Origin: an uncultured Eubacteriales bacterium
GTDB taxonomy: Bacteria; Bacillota_A; Clostridia; Christensenellales; Aristaeellaceae
Assembly: GCA_902795555.1 (NCBI GenBank)
Contig: CADBLV010000077.1
Location: 1 to 6,894 of the forward strand
DNA: 6,894 nt
Direction: 5' to 3'
Below the pieces are notes generated by a model. The model was given only the letters and a program-made list of their open reading frames with translations. It was not told where the DNA came from and ran no database searches. The position numbers and the translations under genes were made by a program. Shown here in pieces: positions 1-6,427 of the stretch (positions are counted from its first letter, which is position 1; each line of letters opens with the position of its first letter).

Positions 1-1
1 C

Positions 2-1093
2 GGAGAAGGCGATGCGCTGCTTCGGGAACTGACAATTACCCGAGCCATAGCCGCTCTGCCTGTAGCCAGCCGATATCGGGTGATCGATTTCCTGGTTTCC
101 AGCATGGTGAACGGTGGGATCAAGAACATCGGAGTGATCATGCAGAAGAACTACCACTCCCTGATGGATCACCTGGGAAGCGGCAAGGAATGGGATCTGC
201 ACGGAAAGATTGACGGCCTGCATATTCTGCCGCCTTTTCTGACCCGGGAAAATGTTGGGCTGTATCCCGGCGTGCTGGATGCCTTGCGTTCCAACACCAA
301 TTTCATGATCCGCAGCAAGCAGGAGCTTGTCGTTCTGAGCAACAGCAACATCATCTACAACGCGAAGATCGACGAACTGGTGCGCTTTCATAAGGAGACC
401 GGCGCTCAGGTGACTCTTCTGTATACGAAGGATCCTTCCATGAAGCGTGACGAAAGCGGCACGTATATCGCCGTTGATGAGAGCAACAATGTGACGGACA
501 TCGAAGTTGATCCCACCCATCCCAGCCATGAGAACACTTTCATGCAAGTGCTGGTGATGCGGCGCGAGCTCATGCGCGAGCTGGTAGACAAAGCGGTTGC
601 TCATGGGCTTCACAGCATGGACAGAGATGTGATTCAGCAACTGGTTCGTGACGGTCATGCTTCTGTGAAAGCTTATGAATACAAGGGCCTTTGCTGGCGA
701 ATCGATTCCGTGCAAAGCTTTTTCAAGTTTAATATGGACATTCTTGACAGTGAAAAGCGTAAAGGTATTTTCCGGGATGATATGCCGATTTTCACGAAAG
801 TGCGTGACGAGATGCCCGCATATTACGGCGATTCATGCTCTACGATTAATTCACTGGTCGCCGACGGATGCCAGATTGAAGGCACGGTTGAAAACAGTGT
901 GCTGTTCCGGGGCGTGCGGATTGCTCCCACTGCCCATGTAAAAAACTGTATCATCATGCAGGATGGTCAGGTTCACGAAGGTGCATATATAGAAAACTGC
1001 ATTTTGGACAAACAGGCTGTGATTAAACGAAATTCCAGACTGATCGGTCCACAGGCCTATCCCATCGTGATCGCGAAAGATGTGGTCATCTAA
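2..1093 (+). CDS. glgD: GlgD, ADP-glucose pyrophosphorylase regulatory subunit (5' end missing)
   Basis: Seen: the frame is open from base 2 to the TAA at 1091-1093, giving 363 residues. An internal GTG at 80 could be mistaken for a start, but the upstream codons continue the conserved family sequence (LTITRAIAALPVASRYRVIDF), so the gene enters from the left and probably lacks only about a dozen residues. Further matches are the block SLMDHLGSGKEWDL, then ILPPF, and a C-terminal part with short hexapeptide-like turns (SVLFRGVRIAPTAHVKNCII), as expected for the left-handed beta-helix of this family. Known: GlgD is a GlgC paralogue of Firmicutes that lacks full catalytic activity and associates with GlgC to modulate synthesis of ADP-glucose from glucose-1-phosphate and ATP in the cytoplasm. 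Context: glgA follows after 32 bases, so the two are surely one operon, with glgC expected upstream. The main alternative is GlgC itself, but the sequence fits GlgD better. Confidence 0.93.
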   Translation, partial: GEGDALLRELTITRAIAALPVASRYRVIDFLVSSMVNGGIKNIGVIMQKNYHSLMDHLGSGKEWDLHGKIDGLHILPPFLTRENVGLYPGVLDALRSNTNFMIRSKQELVVLSNSNIIYNAKIDELVRFHKETGAQVTLLYTKDPSMKRDESGTYIAVDESNNVTDIEVDPTHPSHENTFMQVLVMRRELMRELVDKAVAHGLHSMDRDVIQQLVRDGHASVKAYEYKGLCWRIDSVQSFFKFNMDILDSEKRKGIFRDDMPIFTKVRDEMPAYYGDSCSTINSLVADGCQIEGTVENSVLFRGVRIAPTAHVKNCIIMQDGQVHEGAYIENCILDKQAVIKRNSRLIGPQAYPIVIAKDVVI

Positions 1094-1108
1094 CCATTCA
1101 TTCACGCG

Positions 1109-1114
1109 AGGAGG
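1109..1114 (+). promoter_or_regulatory. Ribosome binding site of glgA
   Basis: A perfect AGGAGG lies 11 bases before the ATG at 1126, inside the 32-base gap after the glgD stop. It supports that ATG as the glgA start, which also begins the conserved MKILFCASE block of the family. Confidence 0.8.
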
Positions 1115-1125
1115 AGAAGCAGAAG

Positions 1126-2625
1126 ATGAAAATCTTATTCTGTGCCAGTGAATCGGTTCCGTTTGTTAAGACCGGCGGCCTTGCGGACGTTGTTGGAGCG
1201 CTGGCGCCGGTGCTGGCCGGGCAGGGTCATGATGTACGGGTACTGATTCCGGATTATCAGGCAATCCCTCAAACATACAGGAACCAGATGGTTCATGAAT
1301 GCGATTTTGAGGTTCAGCTGGGATGGCGCAGGCAGTATTGCGGCATCGAGAAGCTGGAAAAGGACGGCGTAACCTGGTATTTCATGGATAACAAGTACTA
1401 CTTTGGCCGGCCGTATATCTATGGGATGGGCGGAGATGAATACGAACGGTATGGCTTTTTTTGCCGGGGTGCTTTGAATATGCTTCCGCTGATTGATTTC
1501 CAGCCGGATGTGATTCATTGTCACGACTGGCAAAGCGGCATGATTCCTGCACTGCTACGGATTCAATATGCCCACCTGCCGTTCTACACCGGGATCAAGA
1601 CCGTTTTCACCATTCACAATCTGCAGTATCAGGGAATTTTCGGCATTCGGGAGATTCAGGATATTCTTGGACTGGGCGACAGCCTGTGGACAGAAGATAA
1701 GCTGGAATGTTTCGGTTGCGCCAATTTTATGAAGGCCGCCCTGGTTTACAGCGATGCGATTACTACTGTGAGCCCATCCTATGCCGAAGAAATTCAGACT
1801 GCTTATTACGGCGAACGGCTGGATGGATTGCTTCGGGCACGGAAGGATAATCTGTTCGGCGTACTGAACGGCATTGATGTGACGGAATATGATCCGAGAA
1901 CCGATCCACAGATCGCCGGGCACTACTCTTCGGATGACCTGACGGGGAAAGAACTTTGCAAAAAGGCCTTACAGGAAACTTTGGGTCTGGAGCTTCGGCC
2001 CGATGTACCCATCATCGGAATGGTGGGGCGGTTGAGCAATCAGAAGGGCCTTGACCTGGTTGATTATGTGATTGCGGACATTATGCGGCTGGATGTTCAA
2101 CTGGTGGTTCTTGGCATGGGCGAAGGAAGATATTTCAACCTGTTCAGCTGGGCTGAAAATGAATATCAGGGAAGAGTAGCTGCCCGGTTTACCATGGACC
2201 ACGCCCTGGCGCATCAGATTTATGCCGGCGCAGATCTGTTCCTGATGCCCAGTCAGTTTGAGCCGTGCGGCCTGAGCCAGATGATCGCCATGCGATACGG
2301 AACGATTCCGCTTGTTCGTGAAACCGGCGGCTTACGGGACACCGTGCTGAGCTATAACGAGATTTCCGGAGAAGGAAACGGGTTTACCTTTTTCAATTAT
2401 AATGCTCATGACATGCTGCATACCATTGAACGGGCTATTTCGTTCTATCAGGAACAACCTGAGATATGGCGTACGTTGCAGATCCGCGGCATGAAGGGAG
2501 ATTACAGTTGGAAACAGTCCGCGGAACGTTATCTGAAGCTGTATCAGGGACTGTTCGAACAAAAACAACCCAAAGAACCGAAACCGGAAGAAGCAAACCC
2601 TGTGGTTGTTGAAATCGATGAATAG
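1126..2625 (+). CDS. glgA: Glycogen synthase GlgA (ADP-glucose, GT5 family)
   Basis: Role: transfers glucose from ADP-glucose to the non-reducing end of a growing alpha-1,4-glucan in the cytoplasm, the elongation step of glycogen synthesis. Seen: 499 residues, slightly longer than the usual 475-490. The N-terminal GT-B domain opens with the ADP-glucose-binding KTGGLADVVGAL (15-26), then HCHDW (131-135), FTIHNLQYQGIF (161-172), VSPSYAEEI (215-223) and VLNGID (246-251). The C-terminal domain carries GRLSNQKGLD (301-310, with the phosphate-contacting Lys307) and PSQFEPCGLSQ (375-385), in which Glu379 matches the conserved catalytic glutamate of the family, followed by the RETGGLRDTV loop (398-407). 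All key residues are present. Odd: the last 22 residues form a Lys/Pro/Glu-rich hydrophilic tail beyond the usual end of the fold. Context: second visible gene of the glg operon, followed by a hairpin that may end the transcript. Confidence 0.97.
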   Translation: MKILFCASESVPFVKTGGLADVVGALAPVLAGQGHDVRVLIPDYQAIPQTYRNQMVHECDFEVQLGWRRQYCGIEKLEKDGVTWYFMDNKYYFGRPYIYGMGGDEYERYGFFCRGALNMLPLIDFQPDVIHCHDWQSGMIPALLRIQYAHLPFYTGIKTVFTIHNLQYQGIFGIREIQDILGLGDSLWTEDKLECFGCANFMKAALVYSDAITTVSPSYAEEIQTAYYGERLDGLLRARKDNLFGVLNGIDVTEYDPRTDPQIAGHYSSDDLTGKELCKKALQETLGLELRPDVPIIGMVGRLSNQKGLDLVDYVIADIMRLDVQLVVLGMGEGRYFNLFSWAENEYQGRVAARFTMDHALAHQIYAGADLFLMPSQFEPCGLSQMIAMRYGTIPLVRETGGLRDTVLSYNEISGEGNGFTFFNYNAHDMLHTIERAISFYQEQPEIWRTLQIRGMKGDYSWKQSAERYLKLYQGLFEQKQPKEPKPEEANPVVVEIDE

Positions 2626-2661
2626 GAAAAAGCGGAGAGCCGGATATTTAAGATTTGCAAA

Positions 2662-2699
2662 AGGGAAGGGGATGCGCGGTAACGCACATCCCCTTCTTT
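2662..2699 (+). terminator. Probable intrinsic terminator or attenuator after glgA
   Basis: Bases 2665-2674 pair perfectly with 2687-2696 (10 bp, including a GGGG/CCCC run). After one C/A mismatch, GCG (2676-2678) pairs with CGC (2683-2685) around a four-base GTAA loop of the GNRA type. Outside, A2662 and two G-T wobbles extend the stem to 2699. The tail is only the short TCTTTA, so termination may be partial, which would let some transcripts continue into the methyltransferase gene. It lies 37 bases past the glgA stop, and its 3' arm ends where the next ribosome binding site begins. Confidence 0.65.
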
Positions 2700-2705
2700 A
2701 GGAGG
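2700..2705 (+). promoter_or_regulatory. Ribosome binding site that fixes the methyltransferase start
   Basis: AGGAGG sits 6 bases before the ATG at 2712. This argues against the upstream in-frame start at 2655, which has no comparable site and would translate through the hairpin into a 19-residue leader unlike the family. Confidence 0.85.
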
Positions 2706-2711
2706 AAACGT

Positions 2712-3470
2712 ATGGAGGGGACGGAGGAAAGAACGGAGATCCGGGAAGATGAAACGATCGAAGATCTGCAGCTTCACGGGTTGAAGCTGATTCAAAAGAA
2801 AAAAGGATTCAGATTCGGAATGGACGCCGTACTGCTTGCGGACTTTATGAGTATTCGGGCGGGAGACTGCGTGGCAGACTTTGGATGCGGCACGGGGATT
2901 TTGCCGGTTTTGCTGGCTGGACGGGAGAAAGGATCCTTTTATTATGGGGTGGATATTCAGGAGGAGCTTTGTGAGATCGCAGAGAGAAACTTTCGCCTGA
3001 ACCGTTTGAAAGGGAAGGTTGTCCGAGCCGATCTGACAAAACAGACTGCATTTCTTCCCCAATGCAGTCTGGACGCCATTATCTGCAACCCACCTTACGG
3101 GGCACCTCAGTCCAGTCTGACCAGTCCTTTTCCGGAACGCGCCATTGCCAGAACCCAGCAAGAGGGCACTATCGACGGCTTTTTGAAAAACGCATTTCAG
3201 TTGCTGCGAGGAAAAGGAAAGATCGGCCTGATCTATCCGGCTGCCACCATGCTTTCCCTTCTGAAAGCCCTGCAAGAATACCATCTGGAGCCGAAGCGGA
3301 TGCGAATGGTTCATCCAACTGCGGACAGAGAGGCGAATCTGATATTGATAGAGGCGGTAAAGGATGCGAAGCCTTCTATTTCCGTGCAGCCTCCGCTGAT
3401 GATCCGAAATATGGATGGAAGCTTGACAAACGAACTGAAGTCTATTTATCATATAGAGAACGCAACTTAA
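2712..3470 (+). CDS. trmN6: tRNA1(Val) (adenine(37)-N6)-methyltransferase family protein (TrmN6/YfiC/YabB-like)
   Basis: Role by family: uses S-adenosylmethionine to methylate N6 of an adenine in tRNA; the named E. coli member (YfiC) acts on A37 of tRNA1(Val). Seen: 252 residues, close to the usual family length. An N-terminal block LQLHGLKLIQKKKGFRFGMDAVLLADF (19-45) is typical of the Firmicutes YabB-type proteins. It is followed by the SAM-binding motif I VADFGCGTGILPVLLA (54-69), an acidic motif II GVDIQEEL (79-86), and the N6-adenine methyltransferase signature NPPY (126-129) after the hydrophobic strand LDAII. The C-terminal part (IGLIYPAATM and onward) completes the Rossmann-like fold. 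Start chosen from the AGGAGG at 2700-2705. Context: downstream of the glgA hairpin and 46 bases before the flavoprotein gene on the same strand. The fold and adenine specificity look secure; the exact tRNA substrate is inferred from the family. Confidence 0.85.
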   Translation: MEGTEERTEIREDETIEDLQLHGLKLIQKKKGFRFGMDAVLLADFMSIRAGDCVADFGCGTGILPVLLAGREKGSFYYGVDIQEELCEIAERNFRLNRLKGKVVRADLTKQTAFLPQCSLDAIICNPPYGAPQSSLTSPFPERAIARTQQEGTIDGFLKNAFQLLRGKGKIGLIYPAATMLSLLKALQEYHLEPKRMRMVHPTADREANLILIEAVKDAKPSISVQPPLMIRNMDGSLTNELKSIYHIENAT

Positions 3471-3501
3471 AAACAGACTGCGTTCCCCTAAAAAAGTGAC
3501 G

Positions 3502-3508
3502 AAGGAAG
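3502..3508 (+). promoter_or_regulatory. Ribosome binding site of the flavoprotein gene
   Basis: AAGGAAG lies 8 bases before the ATG at 3517, in the 46-base gap after the methyltransferase stop. It is weaker than the sites of glgA and the methyltransferase but well spaced. Confidence 0.6.
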
Positions 3509-3516
3509 CGAACTGA

Positions 3517-4848
3517 ATGGAAAGGGAACCCCAGAAGGCTGACGTGATCGTGATCGGTGGAGGCGCTTCCGGCCTCCCGGCAGCCATATGTGCGGCAGAA
3601 AGGGGTGATCGGGTAATCCTGCTGGAAGCCCAGGAACAAATTGGAAAAAAAATCCTTGCATCCGGAAACGGAAGATGCAATATTATGAACATAGGTCCTC
3701 TGCGTTATTATGGGGATGCGGCATTTGCGGAGAAGGTCTTTTCTGCCTGCGACCGAGAAAAGATTACTGCTTTTCTGAAGCACTGGGGGCTTTATCTTTC
3801 TGCGGAAGGAGATCTTGTATATCCTGCCACTTTCCAAGCCAAATCCGTGGTTCTGGCTTTCAAAAATGCTTTGACCCTTCTTCATGTGCCGATGTTGTGC
3901 GGACACCGTGTTGTCTGCATACGAAAAGAGCGGAACCGATTCTTCGTTCAGACACAGGAGGAATGTTTTGAGGCAAAAAGGGTGATCCTGTCATCGGGCG
4001 GGGCGGCAGCCGGAAAGCTTGGCGGCTGCGAGGACGGATACAGATTTCTGAAAAGCCTGGGACATCCTGTGACGGAGATTCGACCGGCTCTGGTACCGAT
4101 TTTAACGGATCTCAGGAGTATATCCGGTCTTTCCGGAATTCGAATCAGATGTCGCCTGACTCTGCTTCACGGGAAAACAGAAGTCCACAGGGAAGAAGGC
4201 GAGGCACTATTTGGAGGAGATGGTGTCAGTGGGATCTGCGCCATGCAGATGGCCCGGTTTCTTTCCGAAGAGACAGGTTTTGTTCTCGAACGGAAAAAAG
4301 GAAAGCAAAACCTGAATAGTCAGAAAAACAGAACGACAAACGTGAACCTGAAATATCAAGAGCAAGAGAATTGGCTTGAGATGCAGACACTTCACCGATA
4401 TTTCGAATCCCCGGCGGAGGTGGTGAACGCGTTTGAAGAGCGGAAAAAGCGATTTGCGTCGCTTCCTCCTACCGCTCTTTTGACGGGGCTTTTGCACGAA
4501 AAGATGGCGTATGCTGTTTGTAAACAGGCAGGTCAGCCTATGCGGGGTGAAACGATCGGTGATCTTTCTCACGAACAAATGCTGGCGATTGCCGAATCCG
4601 CGCTGCATTATCGAATGCGAATTACGGGAACGAAAGGAATGGAGATGGCTCAGGTTTCGGCCGGAGGCGCAGATACTGCCTTTTTTTCAACGAGAACAAT
4701 GGAATCACGTATCGTTTCGGGCCTTCATGTGACAGGGGAAGTACTGAATGTGGATGGAGATTGCGGTGGATATAATCTGATGTTTGCGCTGGCAACAGGG
4801 ATTCTCGCCGGCGAAAACGGACGGTTGGGAAAGGATGAATGCAGATGA
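3517..4848 (+). CDS. NAD(P)/FAD-dependent oxidoreductase, HI0933/BaiN-like flavoprotein family
   Basis: Role: a FAD-binding flavoprotein of a widespread family usually left without a defined substrate. BaiN, a bile-acid-converting enzyme of Clostridium scindens, belongs to it, but that reaction should not be transferred here. Seen: 443 residues, a little longer than the usual 400-420. A N-terminal dinucleotide-binding motif VIVIGGGASGLPAA (10-22) is followed by the family hallmark GKKILASGNGRCN (43-55), a FAD-domain segment GGAAAGKLGG (161-170) leading into DGYRFLKSLGH (173-183), a GGDGVSG turn (233-239), AQVSAGG (378-384), and the closing block TGEVLNVDGDCGGYN plus LMFALATGILAG (406-432), a near-diagnostic C-terminus that contacts FAD. 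Odd: residues 258-286 form a hydrophilic Lys/Asn/Gln-rich stretch coded by A-rich DNA. No signal peptide or membrane segment, so probably cytoplasmic. Context: between the tRNA methyltransferase and a TetR gene that overlaps its end. Confidence 0.9.
   Translation: MEREPQKADVIVIGGGASGLPAAICAAERGDRVILLEAQEQIGKKILASGNGRCNIMNIGPLRYYGDAAFAEKVFSACDREKITAFLKHWGLYLSAEGDLVYPATFQAKSVVLAFKNALTLLHVPMLCGHRVVCIRKERNRFFVQTQEECFEAKRVILSSGGAAAGKLGGCEDGYRFLKSLGHPVTEIRPALVPILTDLRSISGLSGIRIRCRLTLLHGKTEVHREEGEALFGGDGVSGICAMQMARFLSEETGFVLERKKGKQNLNSQKNRTTNVNLKYQEQENWLEMQTLHRYFESPAEVVNAFEERKKRFASLPPTALLTGLLHEKMAYAVCKQAGQPMRGETIGDLSHEQMLAIAESALHYRMRITGTKGMEMAQVSAGGADTAFFSTRTMESRIVSGLHVTGEVLNVDGDCGGYNLMFALATGILAGENGRLGKDECR
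4831..4835 (+). promoter_or_regulatory. Ribosome binding site of the TetR gene, inside the flavoprotein gene end
   Basis: AAGGA (preceded by GGGA) lies 9 bases before the ATG at 4845 but only 3 bases before the ATG at 4839. The spacing favours 4845 as the start. Confidence 0.6.
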
Positions 4849-5528
4849 GAAAAGGCGAGATCAAAAAGCAGGAGATTCTGAACACAGCCGAAACACTCTT
4901 TTGCCGAAAAGGCTATGAAGAGACCAGTGTACAGGATATTCTGGATGCCTTGCATACCAGCAAAGGAAGTTTTTATCATCATTATGTCAGCAAGGAATCT
5001 CTGCTGGATGCCATGTGCGAAAAGCGCGCAGAACAGATAGCTCATTCTGCCCTGGCGGAGTCGGAAAAGAAGGGGACTCCCCTGGAAAAACTGAATTGTA
5101 TGATCAGTTCGCTGATTCCGCTGGCCGGAGAACGGCTGAGCTTTCTGATGATGATTCTTCCTGTTTTTTCCTCCGCCCAGGGCCGCAGTATTCGAAACAG
5201 CTATTGCGACGCGCTGCAGCGTAACTTTCAGGAACCTGTGGCAACGGCTATCCGGGATTGTAAAGAAGATGGAACGGCGGACGTTTTCGACCCGGAAAGC
5301 GGTGCAGTCATTCTGCTGACAATCGCGAATCAATTTTGGTGCGACCTGTGTGACATTATGATCGCACAGGCCCGGAAGGATATGGAGATGCCTGATGTTT
5401 CCGGGATGATTCGTGAATATCGAATGGCCATGGAGCGGATACTCTCCGCGCCTTATGGGTCTATCGACCTGATCAGTCTGAAAGAAACACTTATGCTATT
5501 CGCACAAATCAGGACACACTGGAAATAA
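4845..5528 (+). CDS. TetR/AcrR-family transcriptional regulator
   Basis: Role: a DNA-binding repressor-type regulator, expected to act as a dimer and release its operator on binding a small ligand that cannot be deduced here. Seen: 227 residues from the ATG at 4845, a normal TetR length. The N-terminal HTH domain is clear: KKQEILNTAETLFCRKGYEETSVQ spread over residues 7-30, then DILDALHTSKGSFYHHY (31-47) with the recognition helix around TSKGSFYHHY and the following SKESLL (49-54). The rest is a divergent, mainly helical ligand-binding domain. Start: ATG 4839 is also possible (229 residues), but 4845 has better ribosome-binding spacing and forms an ATGA overlap with the flavoprotein stop. Context: no room for its own promoter in a gap, so it is probably co-expressed with the flavoprotein and may control this operon. 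It is the last + strand gene and converges on yigZ. Confidence 0.9.
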   Translation: MRKGEIKKQEILNTAETLFCRKGYEETSVQDILDALHTSKGSFYHHYVSKESLLDAMCEKRAEQIAHSALAESEKKGTPLEKLNCMISSLIPLAGERLSFLMMILPVFSSAQGRSIRNSYCDALQRNFQEPVATAIRDCKEDGTADVFDPESGAVILLTIANQFWCDLCDIMIAQARKDMEMPDVSGMIREYRMAMERILSAPYGSIDLISLKETLMLFAQIRTHWK

Positions 5529-5554
5529 AAACAACAGGCTGGAACTTTCTCCTC

Positions 5555-5573
5555 TGTGAACTGCAGGTTCACA
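5555..5573. repeat. Perfect 7-bp inverted repeat in the convergent gap
   Basis: TGTGAAC (5555-5561) and GTTCACA (5567-5573) are perfect complements around a five-base TGCAG spacer. It lies 26 bases past the TetR stop. No T-run follows on either strand, so a standard intrinsic terminator is not supported. It could be a weak RNA hairpin or a small palindromic protein-binding site. Confidence 0.5.
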
Positions 5574-5614
5574 TCTGCTATTCTGTTCGGTTGGCTGTTT
5601 CGTTTGATGATCAG

Positions 5615-5632
5615 TCCACAGCTTGCTGTGGA
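5615..5632. repeat. Perfect 7-bp inverted repeat with CTTG loop
   Basis: TCCACAG (5615-5621) and CTGTGGA (5626-5632) are perfect complements closing a CTTG loop, a known stable RNA tetraloop type. On the + strand it is followed by GAAAACGG rather than a T-run, and the - strand side is not T-rich either, so it is listed as a structure without assigned role. It may still stabilise the 3' end of the TetR transcript. Confidence 0.5.
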
Positions 5633-5693
5633 AAACGGATCACATGCAGAGCTACTCGCTCCCGCTTTGCGGATCGCGAACAAAATATGCCTC

Positions 5694-5718
5694 AAAAAAA
5701 GCAGGACGTGCAGTCGCT
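5694..5718 (-). terminator. Weak candidate terminator for tyrS-yigZ
   Basis: Read on the - strand from 25 bases past the yigZ stop: AGC then GAC, a five-base TGCAC loop, GTC, a two-base CT bulge and GCT, leading into a run of seven T (5700-5694). The T-run and position are right, but the stem is only 6 bp with a bulge, so strength is doubtful. Confidence 0.3.
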
Positions 5719-5743
5719 GTGCCCCAAAGATGACAGTGATTTT

Positions 5744-6427
5744 TCAGCGCTGATCGGAACGACCGTGTTCATCAGGCTGATCGGGAACGAAAGATGACAG
5801 TTTCCATGGCATGAAAGAGGTTTCCGGATCGCCAAGGACGATTTTTCGGCCTGTGACGTTCAGGATCTCATCGAGTACATGCGTGGCCTCCTCCGCAGTG
5901 ACTTCCAGGCGAAAACGGATCTGATCGGCATAGTCGATATCGGTCAGCCGGACCGGGGAGGATTCTATATAATGATTCAGCCGATCCCAGCAGGCATAAG
6001 GAAGCAGGCAGGGATAAACATTTGTGCGTTTCATAACCACAGGCTGTGCTGCGGTCAGGGCAATTTTACAGCTTTGCGTATACGCCCGGACAAGCCCACC
6101 TGTTCCCAGCAAAACGCCGCCAAAATAACGAGTGACTACCACGACGCAATAAACCAGGCCCATATTTCGGATGACATCCAGCATCGGCATACCAGCTGTT
6201 CCGGAAGGCTCTCCGTCGTCACTGTATCGCATGATTCCCTGGTTTTCTCCGATAATATAGGCATAACAATTGTGAGAAGCATCCCGATGCTTCTCACGAA
6301 TCTGGCGAATGAAATCCAGTGCTTCCTGTTCTGAGCCGGCTGGACTGGCATACCCGATGAAACGACTTTTATTGACGGTGAATTCATCTACGCCAACCTG
6401 TCCGAGCGTCCGATATTGATTCGTCAT
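5744..6427 (-). CDS. yigZ: YigZ family protein (IMPACT/UPF0029 domain)
   Basis: Role: a conserved cytoplasmic protein related to the eukaryotic translation regulator IMPACT; its bacterial function is not settled, though a link to translation is often proposed. Seen: 227 residues, slightly longer than the usual 205-215. The IMPACT N-terminal domain is unmistakable: VNKSRFIGYASP (18-29), the REKHRDASHNCYAY block (44-57), RYSDDGEPSGTAGMP (67-81) and VTRYFGGVLLGTGGLVRAY (98-116). The C-terminal half is the shorter ferredoxin-like DUF1949-type domain (LTDIDYADQIRFRLEV). Start: the ATG at 6427-6425 overlaps the tyrS stop as ATGA, with a TGAGGA ribosome binding site (6438-6443) 10 bases upstream inside tyrS. 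Odd: the last 15 or so residues (FVPDQPDEHGRSDQR) look like a poorly conserved extension coded by partly repeated DNA. Context: second gene of a tyrS-yigZ transcription unit. Confidence 0.95.
   Translation of the reverse strand: MTNQYRTLGQVGVDEFTVNKSRFIGYASPAGSEQEALDFIRQIREKHRDASHNCYAYIIGENQGIMRYSDDGEPSGTAGMPMLDVIRNMGLVYCVVVVTRYFGGVLLGTGGLVRAYTQSCKIALTAAQPVVMKRTNVYPCLLPYACWDRLNHYIESSPVRLTDIDYADQIRFRLEVTAEEATHVLDEILNVTGRKIVLGDPETSFMPWKLSSFVPDQPDEHGRSDQR

Noticed and set aside
2655..2711. Upstream in-frame start for the methyltransferase at 2655
   Set aside because: It would translate through the hairpin, has no ribosome binding site, and adds 19 residues not seen in the family; the ATG at 2712 has AGGAGG at ideal spacing.
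3458..3485. Inverted repeat GAACGCA / TGCGTTC around the methyltransferase stop codon
   Set aside because: Seven base pairs with a 14-base A-rich loop and no T-run after it; too weak to call a terminator.
2544..3692. Long open frame of 382 codons on the - strand, antisense to the methyltransferase gene
   Set aside because: It covers a well-supported + strand gene and the ends of two others, has no recognisable domain, and its composition is that of an antisense shadow.
5561..5580. A GGTTCACAT stretch resembling the T-arm of a tRNA
   Set aside because: The flanking bases do not form a proper 5-bp T-stem, and no acceptor, D or anticodon arms could be found around it.
5453..5753. Short open frames on both strands in the convergent gap (for example 5556-5753 + and 5453-5695 -)
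   Set aside because: No good ribosome binding site, no recognisable domain, and they overlap real genes at their ends; more likely non-coding.
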